Source of the DNA: Acetatifactor muris
GTDB lineage: Bacteria > Bacillota > Clostridia > Lachnospirales > Lachnospiraceae
Direction: 5' to 3'
DNA: 64,000 nt
Assembly (NCBI RefSeq): GCF_024623325.1
Contig: NZ_JANJZD010000019.1
Location: forward strand, 56,262 to 120,261
This document shows positions 35,034-44,188 of the stretch, piece by piece. Under the pieces are notes generated by a model, which saw only the letters and a list, made by a program, of their open reading frames with translations, was not told the DNA's origin and did not search any database. Within the stretch, counting starts at the first letter, position 1. The number at the start of each line of letters is the position of its first letter. The position numbers were made by a program, and so were the translations under genes.

Positions 35034-35681
35034 TTGTATCTCGGAACTCACAACATGAAAAGCAACAGAACCCAACAGAATACTACTATATCAGAATATT
35101 CAGAAAAACAGAACACTATTATATCTCCGCAACCGGAGCGGCACACCCCAATCCATGCACCGCTTCCAGGCCTGGGCCTCCGAAGCCTGAAAACCGCCCT
35201 GGCGGCAATGCTCACGGCTCTGCTCTATGCCTTTCTGCCGGACAGCAACCCGACCTTTGCCTGTATCGGCGCTGTGTTCGGTATGGGTGCGGATATGGAG
35301 GAATCCCGCCGCAGCGGAGGGAATCGCTTCTTTGGAACAATCATCGGAGGATTTATCGGCCTCGGACTTTACTGGCTGGAGCACCTGGCATTTCCGGAAG
35401 GATGTTACTGGCTGCGTCTCCCGCTGATTTTCCTGGGTATTGTCATTCTGATAGCACTGTGTGTGCTGTTTCACTGGCCAGGGGGCGTACAGCCGGGCGG
35501 TGTGGTATTGTGTATCATTTTGTTTAACACACCGGCGCACCACATTGACTATGCCATTCATCGCATGCTTGACACCGGCGTGGGTGTACTCATTGCACTG
35601 GCGGTGAATTATCTGCTGCCGCGAAACAGGCTGGAACACTGGTTTCATCTGGAACAGAAGAAAAAAGAGGAGAACCGCTGA
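35034..35681 (+). CDS. Aromatic acid exporter family (ArAE/FUSC-like) membrane protein
   Basis: The 215-residue protein has a hydrophilic N-terminal 45 residues, then five hydrophobic segments: LKTALAAMLTALLYAFL, FFGTIIGGFIGLGLYWLEHL, LPLIFLGIVILIALCVLFHW, GGVVLCIILFNT and MLDTGVGVLIALAVNYLLP. RSLKTALAAML, FACIGAVFGMGADMEESRRSGGNRFFGTIIGG and HRMLDTGVGVLIALAVN are typical of the ArAE_1/FUSC-like family of small exporters. A TTG start 5 bases after AAAGGG was used; an ATG at 35055 is the alternative. It is convergent with trkH, only 10 bases away. The substrate is unknown. Confidence 0.78.
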   Translation: MYLGTHNMKSNRTQQNTTISEYSEKQNTIISPQPERHTPIHAPLPGLGLRSLKTALAAMLTALLYAFLPDSNPTFACIGAVFGMGADMEESRRSGGNRFFGTIIGGFIGLGLYWLEHLAFPEGCYWLRLPLIFLGIVILIALCVLFHWPGGVQPGGVVLCIILFNTPAHHIDYAIHRMLDTGVGVLIALAVNYLLPRNRLEHWFHLEQKKKEENR

Positions 35682-35691
35682 GCGTCTCTCC

Positions 35692-37146
35692 TCATCGATG
35701 CTTCCAGGTCGTCCTGGAGAACAGGATCAAAATGGGGAAAATCTCCAGTCTTCCCGCCAGCATATCCCAGGCCAGCACCAGCTTGGAGAAATTACTGTAC
35801 ATCGCATAATTGCAGGTAGGCCCCACCATCTCAAAGCCGGGCCCGATGTTGTTAAAGCAGGCAAAAACAGCGGACAGATTTGTAGTGATGGAAAATCCGT
35901 CCACCGAAATCAGCAGAAAGCTTAAAATAATTGCAAGCACATATGCAGCCAGATAGGCGTTGGTATTCTGAAGCACCTTTTCCTCTATGGGCTGACCGTT
36001 GACACGCACCACCTGCACCTTCTGCGGGTGTACAATTTTCTGTACACTTCTGTGAAGACTCTTAAATACCAGCAGCGCTCTTCCGCATTTAAATCCGCCG
36101 CCTGTACTGCCTGCGCTGGCGCCGATCAACATCAGACACAGCAGAATCGCCTTGGAAAGTCCCGGCCAGAGCTCGTAATCTGTGGTGGCGAATCCTGTTG
36201 TGGTCATGATTGTCACTACCTGAAAAGACGCATGACGCAGTGTCTCACTGAATGTATCGTAAAATCCCTTCAGATTCAGAGTAATCAGCAGAATACTGCC
36301 CACTGTCACTCCCACATACAGCCGAAGCTCTTCATCCCGGAACACATTCTTAAACTGCCTGAGCAGCAGCAGATAAAAACAGCTGAAATTCACCCCGCAT
36401 AAAAACATAAATACCGTGCAAACATTCTGAATATAAGGGCTGTACCCCGCAATACTGTCATTCCGAACCCCAAATCCACCGGTACCCACCGTTCCAAAAG
36501 CAGTGCAGACAGCCTCGAACAGATTCATCTCCCCCAGCAGAAGAAAGAACACATCCAGCACGGTCAGCAGAATATAAATCAAGTATAATATACTTGCAGT
36601 TTTTCTCATTTTAGGCACCAGCTTGCCCACATTTGGTCCGGGACTTTCTGCCCGCAGCAAATGCATGGTATAGCCGTTGTCGTTTCCTCCCATAGAAGAG
36701 ATGGCAAGCAGAAATACCAGTACTCCCATACCTCCCAGCCAGTGACTGAAGCTCCTCCAATAGAGAATTCCCTTTGGAATATTCTCCACTTCCGGCAGAA
36801 TGGACGCCCCGGTGGTGGTGAATCCGGACACAATCTCAAAAAAAGCATCCACATAATTAGGCATTACACCGGACAGAAAAAAAGGCAGACAACCCAGCAG
36901 GCTCATGACAATCCAGCTTAATCCCACACAGGCCAGTCCTTCCTTTGCATAAAACTTATTTTTGGATCCCCTGCAAACCCACATCAATAGTCCCACTACC
37001 ACAAGAATTGCCGCCAGCGTCCACATAAAGGCCCGCACCACGGCAAACTCTCTCTCCCACAGACTGATCAGCATGGCAGGCACCATAAATACTGCCTCCA
37101 CTATCAGAATTTTGCCGATAAATCTACCCATCATTTTATAGTTCAT
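35692..37146 (-). CDS. trkH: TrkH/KtrB family potassium uptake protein
   Basis: The 484-residue polytopic protein has the four selectivity-filter-like repeats of the family: GFTTTGASILPEV, AFGTVGTGGFG, MTTTGFATTDYELWP and FNNIGPGFEMVGP. It forms the membrane pore for potassium uptake and works with the cytoplasmic gating subunit TrkA, encoded 13 bases upstream in the same operon. Near the C-terminus MLAGRLEIFPILILFSRTTW is the standard end. No irregularities were seen. Confidence 0.95.
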   Translation of the reverse strand: MNYKMMGRFIGKILIVEAVFMVPAMLISLWEREFAVVRAFMWTLAAILVVVGLLMWVCRGSKNKFYAKEGLACVGLSWIVMSLLGCLPFFLSGVMPNYVDAFFEIVSGFTTTGASILPEVENIPKGILYWRSFSHWLGGMGVLVFLLAISSMGGNDNGYTMHLLRAESPGPNVGKLVPKMRKTASILYLIYILLTVLDVFFLLLGEMNLFEAVCTAFGTVGTGGFGVRNDSIAGYSPYIQNVCTVFMFLCGVNFSCFYLLLLRQFKNVFRDEELRLYVGVTVGSILLITLNLKGFYDTFSETLRHASFQVVTIMTTTGFATTDYELWPGLSKAILLCLMLIGASAGSTGGGFKCGRALLVFKSLHRSVQKIVHPQKVQVVRVNGQPIEEKVLQNTNAYLAAYVLAIILSFLLISVDGFSITTNLSAVFACFNNIGPGFEMVGPTCNYAMYSNFSKLVLAWDMLAGRLEIFPILILFSRTTWKHR

Positions 37147-37159
37147 ATGCAGCCTCGCC

Positions 37160-38518
37160 CTATTCGAATATGTCGTTTAACTGATAGATACTTTTGTCCC
37201 TGCCGGTCACAATATAAACGATATCACCTATATTAAAGTAGGAATCACCATTTGGGATTTCCATTCTCGCCCCTTTTGCAATGCACACCACAAGCACATC
37301 CTTTTTCAATCGAAGTGTCTTAAGTGCCTTGCCGCAATGCCTGGTCTTCTCATCCACCAGGAATTCCATGGCTTCCGCCTGACCGTCGGCGATAGTGTGC
37401 ACCGTCAGCGCCGCTCCTGTCTGATTTTCCATGGCACGCACATACTGCACTATGGTATTACAGCACAGCTCCTTCGGACTGATGACACTGTCCAGAGACA
37501 TGCTTCCCAGAATGCTTGTATTTTCCATATGTCCCAGCTTTGTAATCACCTGCGGAACATTACAGCTGGTACCGTAGAGAGAAATGATCATATTCAGCTC
37601 ATCCAGCCCGGTCATAGTCACCAGCGCATCGCAGTCCGATATTCCCTCGCTCTCCAGCAGAAATTGGCTGCTGGCATCCCCCTGAATAATACAGGCGGCA
37701 GGCAGCTGCGCCGCCAGCTGCCTGCATCGCCCGGCGTCCTTCTCAATAATCTGCAGACCGATGCCGCTGTTCTCCAGCTGCTTTGCCAGATAGTAGCTGA
37801 TTCTTCCTCCACCGCAGAGAATCACCCGCTTTGTTTTATGGGTAATGACTCCCAGATTCTTCAGCAATACCGTCAGTGTGTTGGTAAAAGCCGTCACAAA
37901 TATCCGGTCACCCTCCCGCAGCACAAAGTTCCCGTTAGGCGCCACTGCCTTCCCGTTTCGCAGAACGGCACAGACCAGAATCTTACACTTGACAATGCCA
38001 TACATATCGTTCAGGGCCACGTCGCAGAGCTTGCTCCGGCTGTCGATTCTCAGCTCCACAATCTCCACTCGTCCTCTGGTAAAAGTATCCCTTTTTAAAA
38101 ATCCAGGATATTTCAGCAAGCGTTCAATCTCCACTGCCGCCTGCCGCTCCGGATTTACCGCCATGGAAAGGCCGAACATCTCCCTCATGGCAAATATCTG
38201 ATCCATATATTCCGGATTGCACACCCTGGCAATGGTATGAATCTTCTCATTCAGCGCATGAGCCGTCATACAGCACAGCAGATTCAGCTCGTCTGCCCCC
38301 GTCATGGCAATCAACAGGTCCGCTTCCTTCACTCCCGCCTGCATCAGGACACCCATGGAAGCACAGTTCCCCTGTACCACCATAATGTCGTAACGTTCTT
38401 CGCTGGATTCCAGTACCTTCAGATTGGAATCAATCAATGTCAGATCATACCCCTCGGCAGACAGCTGACGCGTCAGCGCAGCCCCCACCTTACCGTTGCC
38501 GGCAACGATTATCTTCAC
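37160..38518 (-). CDS. trkA: Trk system potassium uptake regulatory subunit TrkA
   Basis: The 452-residue cytoplasmic protein has two RCK_N/RCK_C units. The first NAD-binding motif is VAGNGKVGAALTRQLSAEGYDLTLID and the second is ILCGGGRISYYLAKQLENSGIGLQIIEKD. It binds nucleotides and gates TrkH. The GTG at 38518 was chosen, giving the family-typical start (V)KIIVAGNGKVG, because GAGG lies 9 bases upstream; a TTG three codons earlier is the alternative. It forms an operon with trkH. Confidence 0.93.
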   Translation of the reverse strand: MKIIVAGNGKVGAALTRQLSAEGYDLTLIDSNLKVLESSEERYDIMVVQGNCASMGVLMQAGVKEADLLIAMTGADELNLLCCMTAHALNEKIHTIARVCNPEYMDQIFAMREMFGLSMAVNPERQAAVEIERLLKYPGFLKRDTFTRGRVEIVELRIDSRSKLCDVALNDMYGIVKCKILVCAVLRNGKAVAPNGNFVLREGDRIFVTAFTNTLTVLLKNLGVITHKTKRVILCGGGRISYYLAKQLENSGIGLQIIEKDAGRCRQLAAQLPAACIIQGDASSQFLLESEGISDCDALVTMTGLDELNMIISLYGTSCNVPQVITKLGHMENTSILGSMSLDSVISPKELCCNTIVQYVRAMENQTGAALTVHTIADGQAEAMEFLVDEKTRHCGKALKTLRLKKDVLVVCIAKGARMEIPNGDSYFNIGDIVYIVTGRDKSIYQLNDIFE

Positions 38519-38578
38519 CGCTATCAAACCTCATTTCATTTTCTTTTATTCCCGCAGGCATTTCACTGCAAACGCTCA

Positions 38579-38605
38579 CAGGAGGGCCCGTTATACGCCC
38601 TCCTG
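38579..38605. terminator. Hairpin between the NlpC/P60 gene and trkA
   Basis: CAGGAGGGC (38579-38587) pairs with GCCCTCCTG (38597-38605) around 9 bases. No strong T-run follows on the minus strand, so it may be a weak terminator or processing hairpin. Confidence 0.4.
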
Positions 38606-38627
38606 CAAAAGTCAGAACTCTTACTGT

Positions 38628-39953
38628 TTAATTGACAATTCTCCGCACTGCCACAATCGGTCTGTACTGCGCCTGGCTGATCTTGATGCCGCCGCTGGGA
38701 TAAGGATTGCTGTTGCTGGCATGCACTATCAGACCATCCCCGATATAGATTGCCACATGCCCTTCATAGCAGAGGATATCCCCCGGCTGGGCATTACTGT
38801 AATCCACCCCTGTACCCGCACTGCGCTGCTGATAGGAAGTTCTGGGCAGGCTGTAGCCAAACTCACTGTATACTCTGTAGGTAAAACCGGAACAGTCCGC
38901 CCCGTTCGTGAGGCTCGTCCCCCCCGACACATAGGGATTCCCGATAAACTGACATGCATAATTGGCCACACTTTTCCCCAGCTCACTTCCGGACGCATTG
39001 TTGATCGTCGCAGAATAATCGGTCTCACTGTAGCTGGGCCGCGTTCCTCCTCCACCGCCTCCCCCGGACGATGAATTATTCTGAGCCTGCAGCTGCTTCA
39101 GCCTCTGCTGATCCTGCTGGATCTGCTTCTTAGCTGCAGCCGCAGCCTGTCTTGCCTTCGCAATCTCCGCCTCAAAATTGGCGGACTCCTGCTTCTTTTT
39201 GGCCATCATAGTGTCCAGATTCGCCTTCTGATTCCGCAGTTCCGCCTGATCCGCCTCCAGCTGCTGCCTGTCGGTCTCCAGCACCTGTTTATCTGCCTCC
39301 AGCTGCTGCTTATCCGCTTCCAGCCCTGCCTTTTCCTCTTCCAGCCTTTCCCACAGGTCGTGGACCTGATTCTTCACCTCGATATACTGAAGCAGCATGG
39401 AATTCTCGTATTCATAGACGCGCTCCACTCGGTCCATCTGATTCAGAATATCGGAAAAACCCTTGCCGCTTAAAAGTGCGTCCAGATAGGTATCGTCGCC
39501 TCTCTCATAAATCAGGCGGGCGCAGATCATCATGCCCTCCCTCTGGGCTTCCTCCCGTTCTACCGCCGCTTCGTATTCCCTCTGGGTCTCATCTATCTCG
39601 CCCTGCTTCCGGACAATCTGGTTCCCTTTTTCGGTTATCTGATTTTCCTTGTCTGTAATTTCGTTTTTCTTCGCTGCGATCTCGTCTTCCTTCACACCGA
39701 TGCTGGTCATGGTATTCACGATCTCGGCGTTCAGGTCATCCATCTGCTCCTGCAGAATCTCCTGCTCTGTCTCCAGCGCCACGATCTGGCTGTTGATCTG
39801 ATTCAGCGCATTGGTATTCTGATTTATCTGGCCCTGAATCTCCGAGGCAGTGGTAGCCTCCGCCGTCAGAGGCTCCTGCACCTGCGAAATGCAGAGCAAT
39901 GCTCCCAGGCCGCAGGTCAATATACAATTCACAATTTTTATTTTTCTTCTCAT
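38628..39953 (-). CDS. Secreted coiled-coil NlpC/P60 peptidoglycan hydrolase
   Basis: The 441-residue protein has a signal peptide (RRKIKIVNCILTCGLGALLCIS) and a long coiled coil of about 230 residues with heptad-like ITDKENQITEKGNQIV and KQQLEADKQVLETDRQQLEAD repeats, as in PcsB-like proteins. A Gly/Ser-rich linker and a C-terminal NlpC/P60 domain follow. The catalytic Cys is in NGADCSGFTYRVY, the His in GHVAIYIGDG, and IVHAS supplies the third polar position. Such enzymes cleave stem-peptide bonds, often under control of a divisome complex through the coiled coil. The ribosome binding site is weak. Confidence 0.9.
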   Translation of the reverse strand: MRRKIKIVNCILTCGLGALLCISQVQEPLTAEATTASEIQGQINQNTNALNQINSQIVALETEQEILQEQMDDLNAEIVNTMTSIGVKEDEIAAKKNEITDKENQITEKGNQIVRKQGEIDETQREYEAAVEREEAQREGMMICARLIYERGDDTYLDALLSGKGFSDILNQMDRVERVYEYENSMLLQYIEVKNQVHDLWERLEEEKAGLEADKQQLEADKQVLETDRQQLEADQAELRNQKANLDTMMAKKKQESANFEAEIAKARQAAAAAKKQIQQDQQRLKQLQAQNNSSSGGGGGGGTRPSYSETDYSATINNASGSELGKSVANYACQFIGNPYVSGGTSLTNGADCSGFTYRVYSEFGYSLPRTSYQQRSAGTGVDYSNAQPGDILCYEGHVAIYIGDGLIVHASNSNPYPSGGIKISQAQYRPIVAVRRIVN

Positions 39954-40055
39954 GCTTTCAGAATACCACACTTCCCGCCTTTTTACATCCCTCTAAAATA
40001 TTAAGAAATTGTAAAATGCGCAGCTGCTGTCAAAGCATCGGAAACTGCTTTTGTC

Positions 40056-41447
40056 TTACAGCTCACAATTCTTAACCGTTCTGGGGAACGGCACCACATC
40101 TCTGATATTGCTCATGCCGGTAAGATACATGACACATCTCTCAAATCCCAGCCCGAAGCCTGCATGCCGCACCGAACCGTATCTGCGCAGGTCCAGGTAA
40201 AATCCATAGTCTTCCTTCGGCAGGTTCAGCTCTTCCATTCTCTGCTCCAGCAGTTCCAGCTTGTCTTCACGCTGGCTGCCCCCGATAATCTCGCCGATGC
40301 CGGGCACCAGGCAGTCCATGGCGGCAACGGTTCTGCCGTCCTCATTCAGCTTCATATAAAACGCCTTGATTTCCTTCGGATAATCCGTCACAAACACAGG
40401 CCGTTTAAACACTTCCTCAGTGAGATATCTCTCATGTTCCGTCTGCAGGTCACAGCCCCAGGACACCTTATAGTCAAAAGCGTCATTATGCTTCTCCAGA
40501 ATCTCCACCGCCTCTGTGTATGTCACATGGGCAAAATCAGAATCAACCACGTGCTTCAGGCGCTCCAGCAGCCCCTTGTCCACAAACTGATTGAAAAACG
40601 CCATCTCCTCCGGCGCATTCTCCAGCACATAGCGGATAATATATTTCAGCATGGCCTCAGCCAGCATCATATCGTCCTTCAGATCAGCAAACGCCATCTC
40701 CGGCTCAATCATCCAAAACTCCGCCGCATGACGGGTGGTATTGGAATTCTCCGCCCGGAAAGTCGGGCCGAAAGTATATACATTTTTAAATGCAAACGCA
40801 TAGGTCTCCACATTCAGCTGCCCGCTCACGGTGAGATTCGTGGGTTTCCCGAAGAAATCCTGCGCAAAGTCCACTTCTCCGTCCCCGTTCTTCGGAATGT
40901 TATTCAAATCCAGGGTGGTCACCTGGAACATTTCTCCCGCGCCCTCACAGTCACTTCCCGTGATCAGCGGCGTGTGTACATACACAAAGCCCCTCTCCAT
41001 GAAAAAGCTGTGAATGGCATAGGCAATCAGAGACCGCACGCGGAACACCGCCTGAAACGTGTTGGTCCTGGGACGCAGATGCGAAATCGTACGCAGATAT
41101 TCAAAGGTGTGACGTTTCTTCTGCAGAGGATAATCCGCTGCGGACGTTCCCTCCACTGTCACCTCCGCCGCCTGCATCTCAAAAGGCTGTTTGGCATTGG
41201 GCGTCTCTACAATGGTCCCCCGCACAATCAGAGCGGCGCCTACATTTATTTTACAGATCTCCTCGAAATTGGAGAGGCCGTCTCCGTACACCACCTGCAG
41301 GGTCTCAAAAAATGTGCCGTCATTGATAACCAGAAAGCCGAAACTCTTAGAATCCCGATTGCTTCTGACCCAGCCGCCCACAGTAACCTCTGTCCCGATA
41401 AAGTTCTCACGTTTCCGATAAAGTTCCTTAATATCTGTCAATCGCAT
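40056..41447 (-). CDS. asnS: Asparaginyl-tRNA synthetase
   Basis: The 463-residue class IIb synthetase has an N-terminal OB-fold anticodon-binding domain (GTEVTVGGWVRSNRDSKSFGFLVINDGTFFETLQVV). The catalytic core contains the motif 2 region TFGPTFRAENSNTTRHAAEFWMIEPEMAF and motif 3 GFGLGFERCVMYLTG. Asparagine rather than aspartate specificity is supported by the FRAENSNTTRH motif 2 loop. The start MRLTDIKEL, preceded by GAGGGAG, gives exactly the usual length. No T-box leader was found upstream. Confidence 0.95.
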   Translation of the reverse strand: MRLTDIKELYRKRENFIGTEVTVGGWVRSNRDSKSFGFLVINDGTFFETLQVVYGDGLSNFEEICKINVGAALIVRGTIVETPNAKQPFEMQAAEVTVEGTSAADYPLQKKRHTFEYLRTISHLRPRTNTFQAVFRVRSLIAYAIHSFFMERGFVYVHTPLITGSDCEGAGEMFQVTTLDLNNIPKNGDGEVDFAQDFFGKPTNLTVSGQLNVETYAFAFKNVYTFGPTFRAENSNTTRHAAEFWMIEPEMAFADLKDDMMLAEAMLKYIIRYVLENAPEEMAFFNQFVDKGLLERLKHVVDSDFAHVTYTEAVEILEKHNDAFDYKVSWGCDLQTEHERYLTEEVFKRPVFVTDYPKEIKAFYMKLNEDGRTVAAMDCLVPGIGEIIGGSQREDKLELLEQRMEELNLPKEDYGFYLDLRRYGSVRHAGFGLGFERCVMYLTGMSNIRDVVPFPRTVKNCEL

Positions 41448-41667
41448 ATCTCCCTCGTTTCCGCACGTCCACACACCCTGTGCCAACGGCATACTTTTAA
41501 TCTGTACGTTTCTGTTCACCTTCTATATATACCACATTCAGGAGGTCTTTAAAAGTTTTTTTTAAATTTCTTAAGAAAGAGCATCCATCCGGCTGTTTTT
41601 TGTTGCTTATCCACAGGTATCTGTGCTAGAATGAACCCAGAAAGATACTTAAGGAGGCTCATCTCAT

Positions 41668-42147
41668 ATGAAACCATGGATGATTGTATTAATCGTAATA
41701 GCCGTCGTACTTACCGCGCTGATTATCGTGCTCTATTTTCTGGGGAAAAAAGCGCAGAAGAGACAGCAGGAGCAGCAGGAAATGCTGGAGGCCAACAAGC
41801 AGACCGTCTCCATGCTGATTATCGACAAAAAGCGAATGCGGCTGCGGGACGCCGGACTCCCTCAGATGGTTCTGGACCAGACGCCGAAGCTTATGCGCAG
41901 GTCCAAAATGCCCATCATCAAGGCCAAAATCGGTCCCCAGATTATGTCTCTGATCTGCGACGAGAAAATTTTCGATACCGTTCCTGTGAAAAAAGAAGTA
42001 AAAGCGGTGGTCAGCGGCATTTATGTCATCGGCGTAAAAGGTCTGCACGGTAAGCAGCAGCCCCTTCCTCCCGCGAAGAAAAAGAGTCGTTTCAGACGTG
42101 CTCTGGAGGCGGCGCAGGAAAAGGCAGGCGCAAAGCCGCTGAAATAA
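41668..42147 (+). CDS. Conserved membrane-anchored protein of unknown function
   Basis: The 159-residue protein has one N-terminal transmembrane helix (WMIVLIVIAVVLTALIIVLYFL) and a short charged linker. Its cytoplasmic domain reads MLIIDKKRMRLRDAGLPQMV, PIIKAKIGPQIMSLICDEKIFDTVPVKKEVKAVVSGIYVIGVKG. The C-terminal 30 residues are rich in Lys and Arg. AAGGAGG lies 10 bases before the ATG. It precedes pyrK by 44 bases and may be co-transcribed with it. I do not recognise a named domain. Confidence 0.8.
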   Translation: MKPWMIVLIVIAVVLTALIIVLYFLGKKAQKRQQEQQEMLEANKQTVSMLIIDKKRMRLRDAGLPQMVLDQTPKLMRRSKMPIIKAKIGPQIMSLICDEKIFDTVPVKKEVKAVVSGIYVIGVKGLHGKQQPLPPAKKKSRFRRALEAAQEKAGAKPLK

Positions 42148-42191
42148 CCAGATGCCCCATTTCAGAATACCTCAGACGAAAGGATGATATC

Positions 42192-42962
42192 ATGAAGCAG
42201 AAAATGACGGCTTCTGTACTTTCCGCAAAAGAACTGTCCCCTGACATTTACGAGATGTGGCTGGAGACTCCCCTGGCGGCTCATGCCTGCCCTGGGCAGT
42301 TTGTCTGTCTCTATCCGAAGGATAAAAGCACCCTCCTCCCCCGTCCCATCAGCATCTGTGAAATCAATGTTCCCGGAAATGCCCTGCGCATTGTCTACCG
42401 CATCGCGGGAGCAGGCACCAGAGAATTTTCCGGCTATCAAAAAGGGGAATCTGTCTCCGTCCTGGGCCCCCTGGGCAACGGCTACCCTCTGGAAGCGGGA
42501 ACCGGGAGGAAAGTCTTCCTCATGGGCGGCGGCATCGGTATCCCGCCCCTTCTGGAGCTGGCAAAAGAGCTTTCAGCCGAAAAGCAGATTATTCTGGGAT
42601 ACCGGGATGAGAATCTTTTTCTGAAGGAAGATTTTGATAATTACGGAAAAGTATATACTGCAACGGAAGACGGGAGCGCAGGAACCAGGGGAAACGTGAT
42701 GGATGCTGTCGCAGAGAACGCCCTGGAGGCAGATATCATTTACGCCTGCGGTCCCATGCCCATGCTCCGGGCCATACGCAGGTATGCGGTCACTCATGGA
42801 ATCCCTGCCTACATCTCTCTGGAGGAGCACATGGCCTGCGGCGTGGGGGCCTGCCTTGGCTGCGTGGTGAAGACCAGAGAGGTAGATTCCCACTCTCATG
42901 TGCACAATGCCCGCATCTGCACTGACGGCCCGGTCTTCGAGGCACAGGACGTGGATATCTGA
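42192..42962 (+). CDS. pyrK: Dihydroorotate dehydrogenase electron transfer subunit PyrK
   Basis: The 256-residue protein has a ferredoxin-reductase-like FAD domain (PGQFVCLYPKDKSTLLPRPISI), an NAD-binding part (VFLMGGGIGIPPLLELAKEL) and a C-terminal Cys cluster (MACGVGACLGCVVKT...CTDGPVF) that holds the 2Fe-2S centre. PyrK links PyrD to NAD so that dihydroorotate is oxidised with NAD in pyrimidine synthesis. pyrD follows 78 bases downstream. Confidence 0.95.
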   Translation: MKQKMTASVLSAKELSPDIYEMWLETPLAAHACPGQFVCLYPKDKSTLLPRPISICEINVPGNALRIVYRIAGAGTREFSGYQKGESVSVLGPLGNGYPLEAGTGRKVFLMGGGIGIPPLLELAKELSAEKQIILGYRDENLFLKEDFDNYGKVYTATEDGSAGTRGNVMDAVAENALEADIIYACGPMPMLRAIRRYAVTHGIPAYISLEEHMACGVGACLGCVVKTREVDSHSHVHNARICTDGPVFEAQDVDI

Positions 42963-43040
42963 GAGGCTGTATCTGAAAATGATAAAATCTCAGAATTTCA
43001 CCGATTAAAATGCCGCTGCGGCGGCGGAATGAGAGGAAGC

Positions 43041-44027
43041 ATGAACACACAAGTAACTCTGGCAGGCGTAACTTTCAGGAATCCTGTCATGACAGCCTCC
43101 GGAACCTTTGGCTCCGGCATGGAATACTCGGAATTTGTCGATCTGAACAGGCTGGGCGCCGTGGTGACCAAGGGCGTGGCAAATGTGCCATGGCCCGGCA
43201 ATCCCGTCCCCAGAGTGGCGGAAGTCTACGGCGGCATGCTCAATGCCATAGGCCTCCAGAATCCCGGCGTGGAAGTGCTTCTGGAGCGGGATATCCCCTT
43301 TCTGAAGCAGTACGACACGAAAATCATTGTCAATGTCTGCGGGAAAACCGTGGAAGATTATCTGGAAGTGGTGGAACGCCTGGGAACGGAACCCGCTGTG
43401 GCCATGCTGGAAATCAACGTTTCCTGTCCCAATGTAAAGGAAGGCGCCATCGCCTTCGGTCAGAAGGCAGATGCCCTCTATGACATTACCCGGCAGGTCA
43501 AAGCCCACGCTAAGCAGCCTGTCATCATGAAGCTGAGTCCCAATGTCACCGACATTGGGGAGATGGCCAGAGCCGCCGAGGCCGCAGGGGCGGACGCCCT
43601 GTCCCTGATCAACACTATCACCGGCATGAAAATTGACATTCACCGGCGGAAATTTGTCCTTGCCAATAAAACCGGAGGCATGAGCGGCCCTGCCATCAAA
43701 CCCATCGCAGTGCGCATGGTGTATCAGGCTGCTCACGCGGTCAAAATCCCCATTATCGGCATGGGCGGCATTTCCAATGCGGACGATGCTCTGGAATTCC
43801 TTCTGGCCGGCGCCAGCGCGGTGAGCATCGGTGCCATGAACTTCGTGAATCCCTATACCACTGTGGAAGTAGTAGAAGGCATAGAGGCTTACATGAAAAA
43901 ATATCAGATAGAGAACATCACTGACCTGATCGGCGCGGTGGAGTCAAAGACCCCACTGCAAGCAACGGGGCATCAAATTTGCAGCGCTGCAGAGCAGAAA
44001 GCGTCCAAAGGACACTTTGGTATTTGA
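43041..44027 (+). CDS. pyrD: NAD-dependent dihydroorotate dehydrogenase B, catalytic subunit PyrD
   Basis: The 328-residue protein has VTFRNPVMTASGTFGSGMEYSEFVDL, the FMN-site segment NVSCPNVKEGAIAFG (with the class 1B active-site Cys), VIMKLSPNVTDI and GMGGISNADDALEFLLAGASAVSIG. It oxidises dihydroorotate to orotate with PyrK. Homologues usually end near LIGAVE (about 302 residues here). This frame runs 26 residues further through SKTPLQATGHQICSAAEQK and ends FGI, which looks like read-through into intergenic repeat-like DNA. The start at MNTQVTLAG is preceded by AGAGGAAG. Confidence 0.93.
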   Translation: MNTQVTLAGVTFRNPVMTASGTFGSGMEYSEFVDLNRLGAVVTKGVANVPWPGNPVPRVAEVYGGMLNAIGLQNPGVEVLLERDIPFLKQYDTKIIVNVCGKTVEDYLEVVERLGTEPAVAMLEINVSCPNVKEGAIAFGQKADALYDITRQVKAHAKQPVIMKLSPNVTDIGEMARAAEAAGADALSLINTITGMKIDIHRRKFVLANKTGGMSGPAIKPIAVRMVYQAAHAVKIPIIGMGGISNADDALEFLLAGASAVSIGAMNFVNPYTTVEVVEGIEAYMKKYQIENITDLIGAVESKTPLQATGHQICSAAEQKASKGHFGI

Positions 44028-44188
44028 CCCTCGCAGCAGTCGCCAAATGTGCATGCAAGCATGCCCGCTTGGCTCGTTGCTCGCGGGAATAAACATCGGC
44101 TCCACACCTTTCAGAGGTGCGGAGACAGGCATAAATCCTTCCATACCTTCATATATATCCTTATACGAGTATATATGGAGGTATTTTT
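43950..44188. repeat. Intergenic repeat-like segment entering the pyrD 3' end
   Basis: From about 43950 the sequence no longer looks like pyrD. It has the palindromic GCATGCAAGCATGC (44051-44064) and an imperfect hairpin CTCCACACCT/AGGTGCGGAG (44100-44109 and 44115-44124). No complete second copy is in this window, so the call rests on its structure. Confidence 0.4.

Noticed and set aside
38579..38605. Strong intrinsic terminator of the NlpC/P60 gene
   Set aside because: The stem is good but lacks a T-run on the transcribed side, so it was listed only as a weak candidate.
41448..41667. Possible T-box riboswitch ahead of asnS
   Set aside because: No GGTGG-NACCGCG-type T-box sequence or specifier stem is visible between asnS and the divergent gene.
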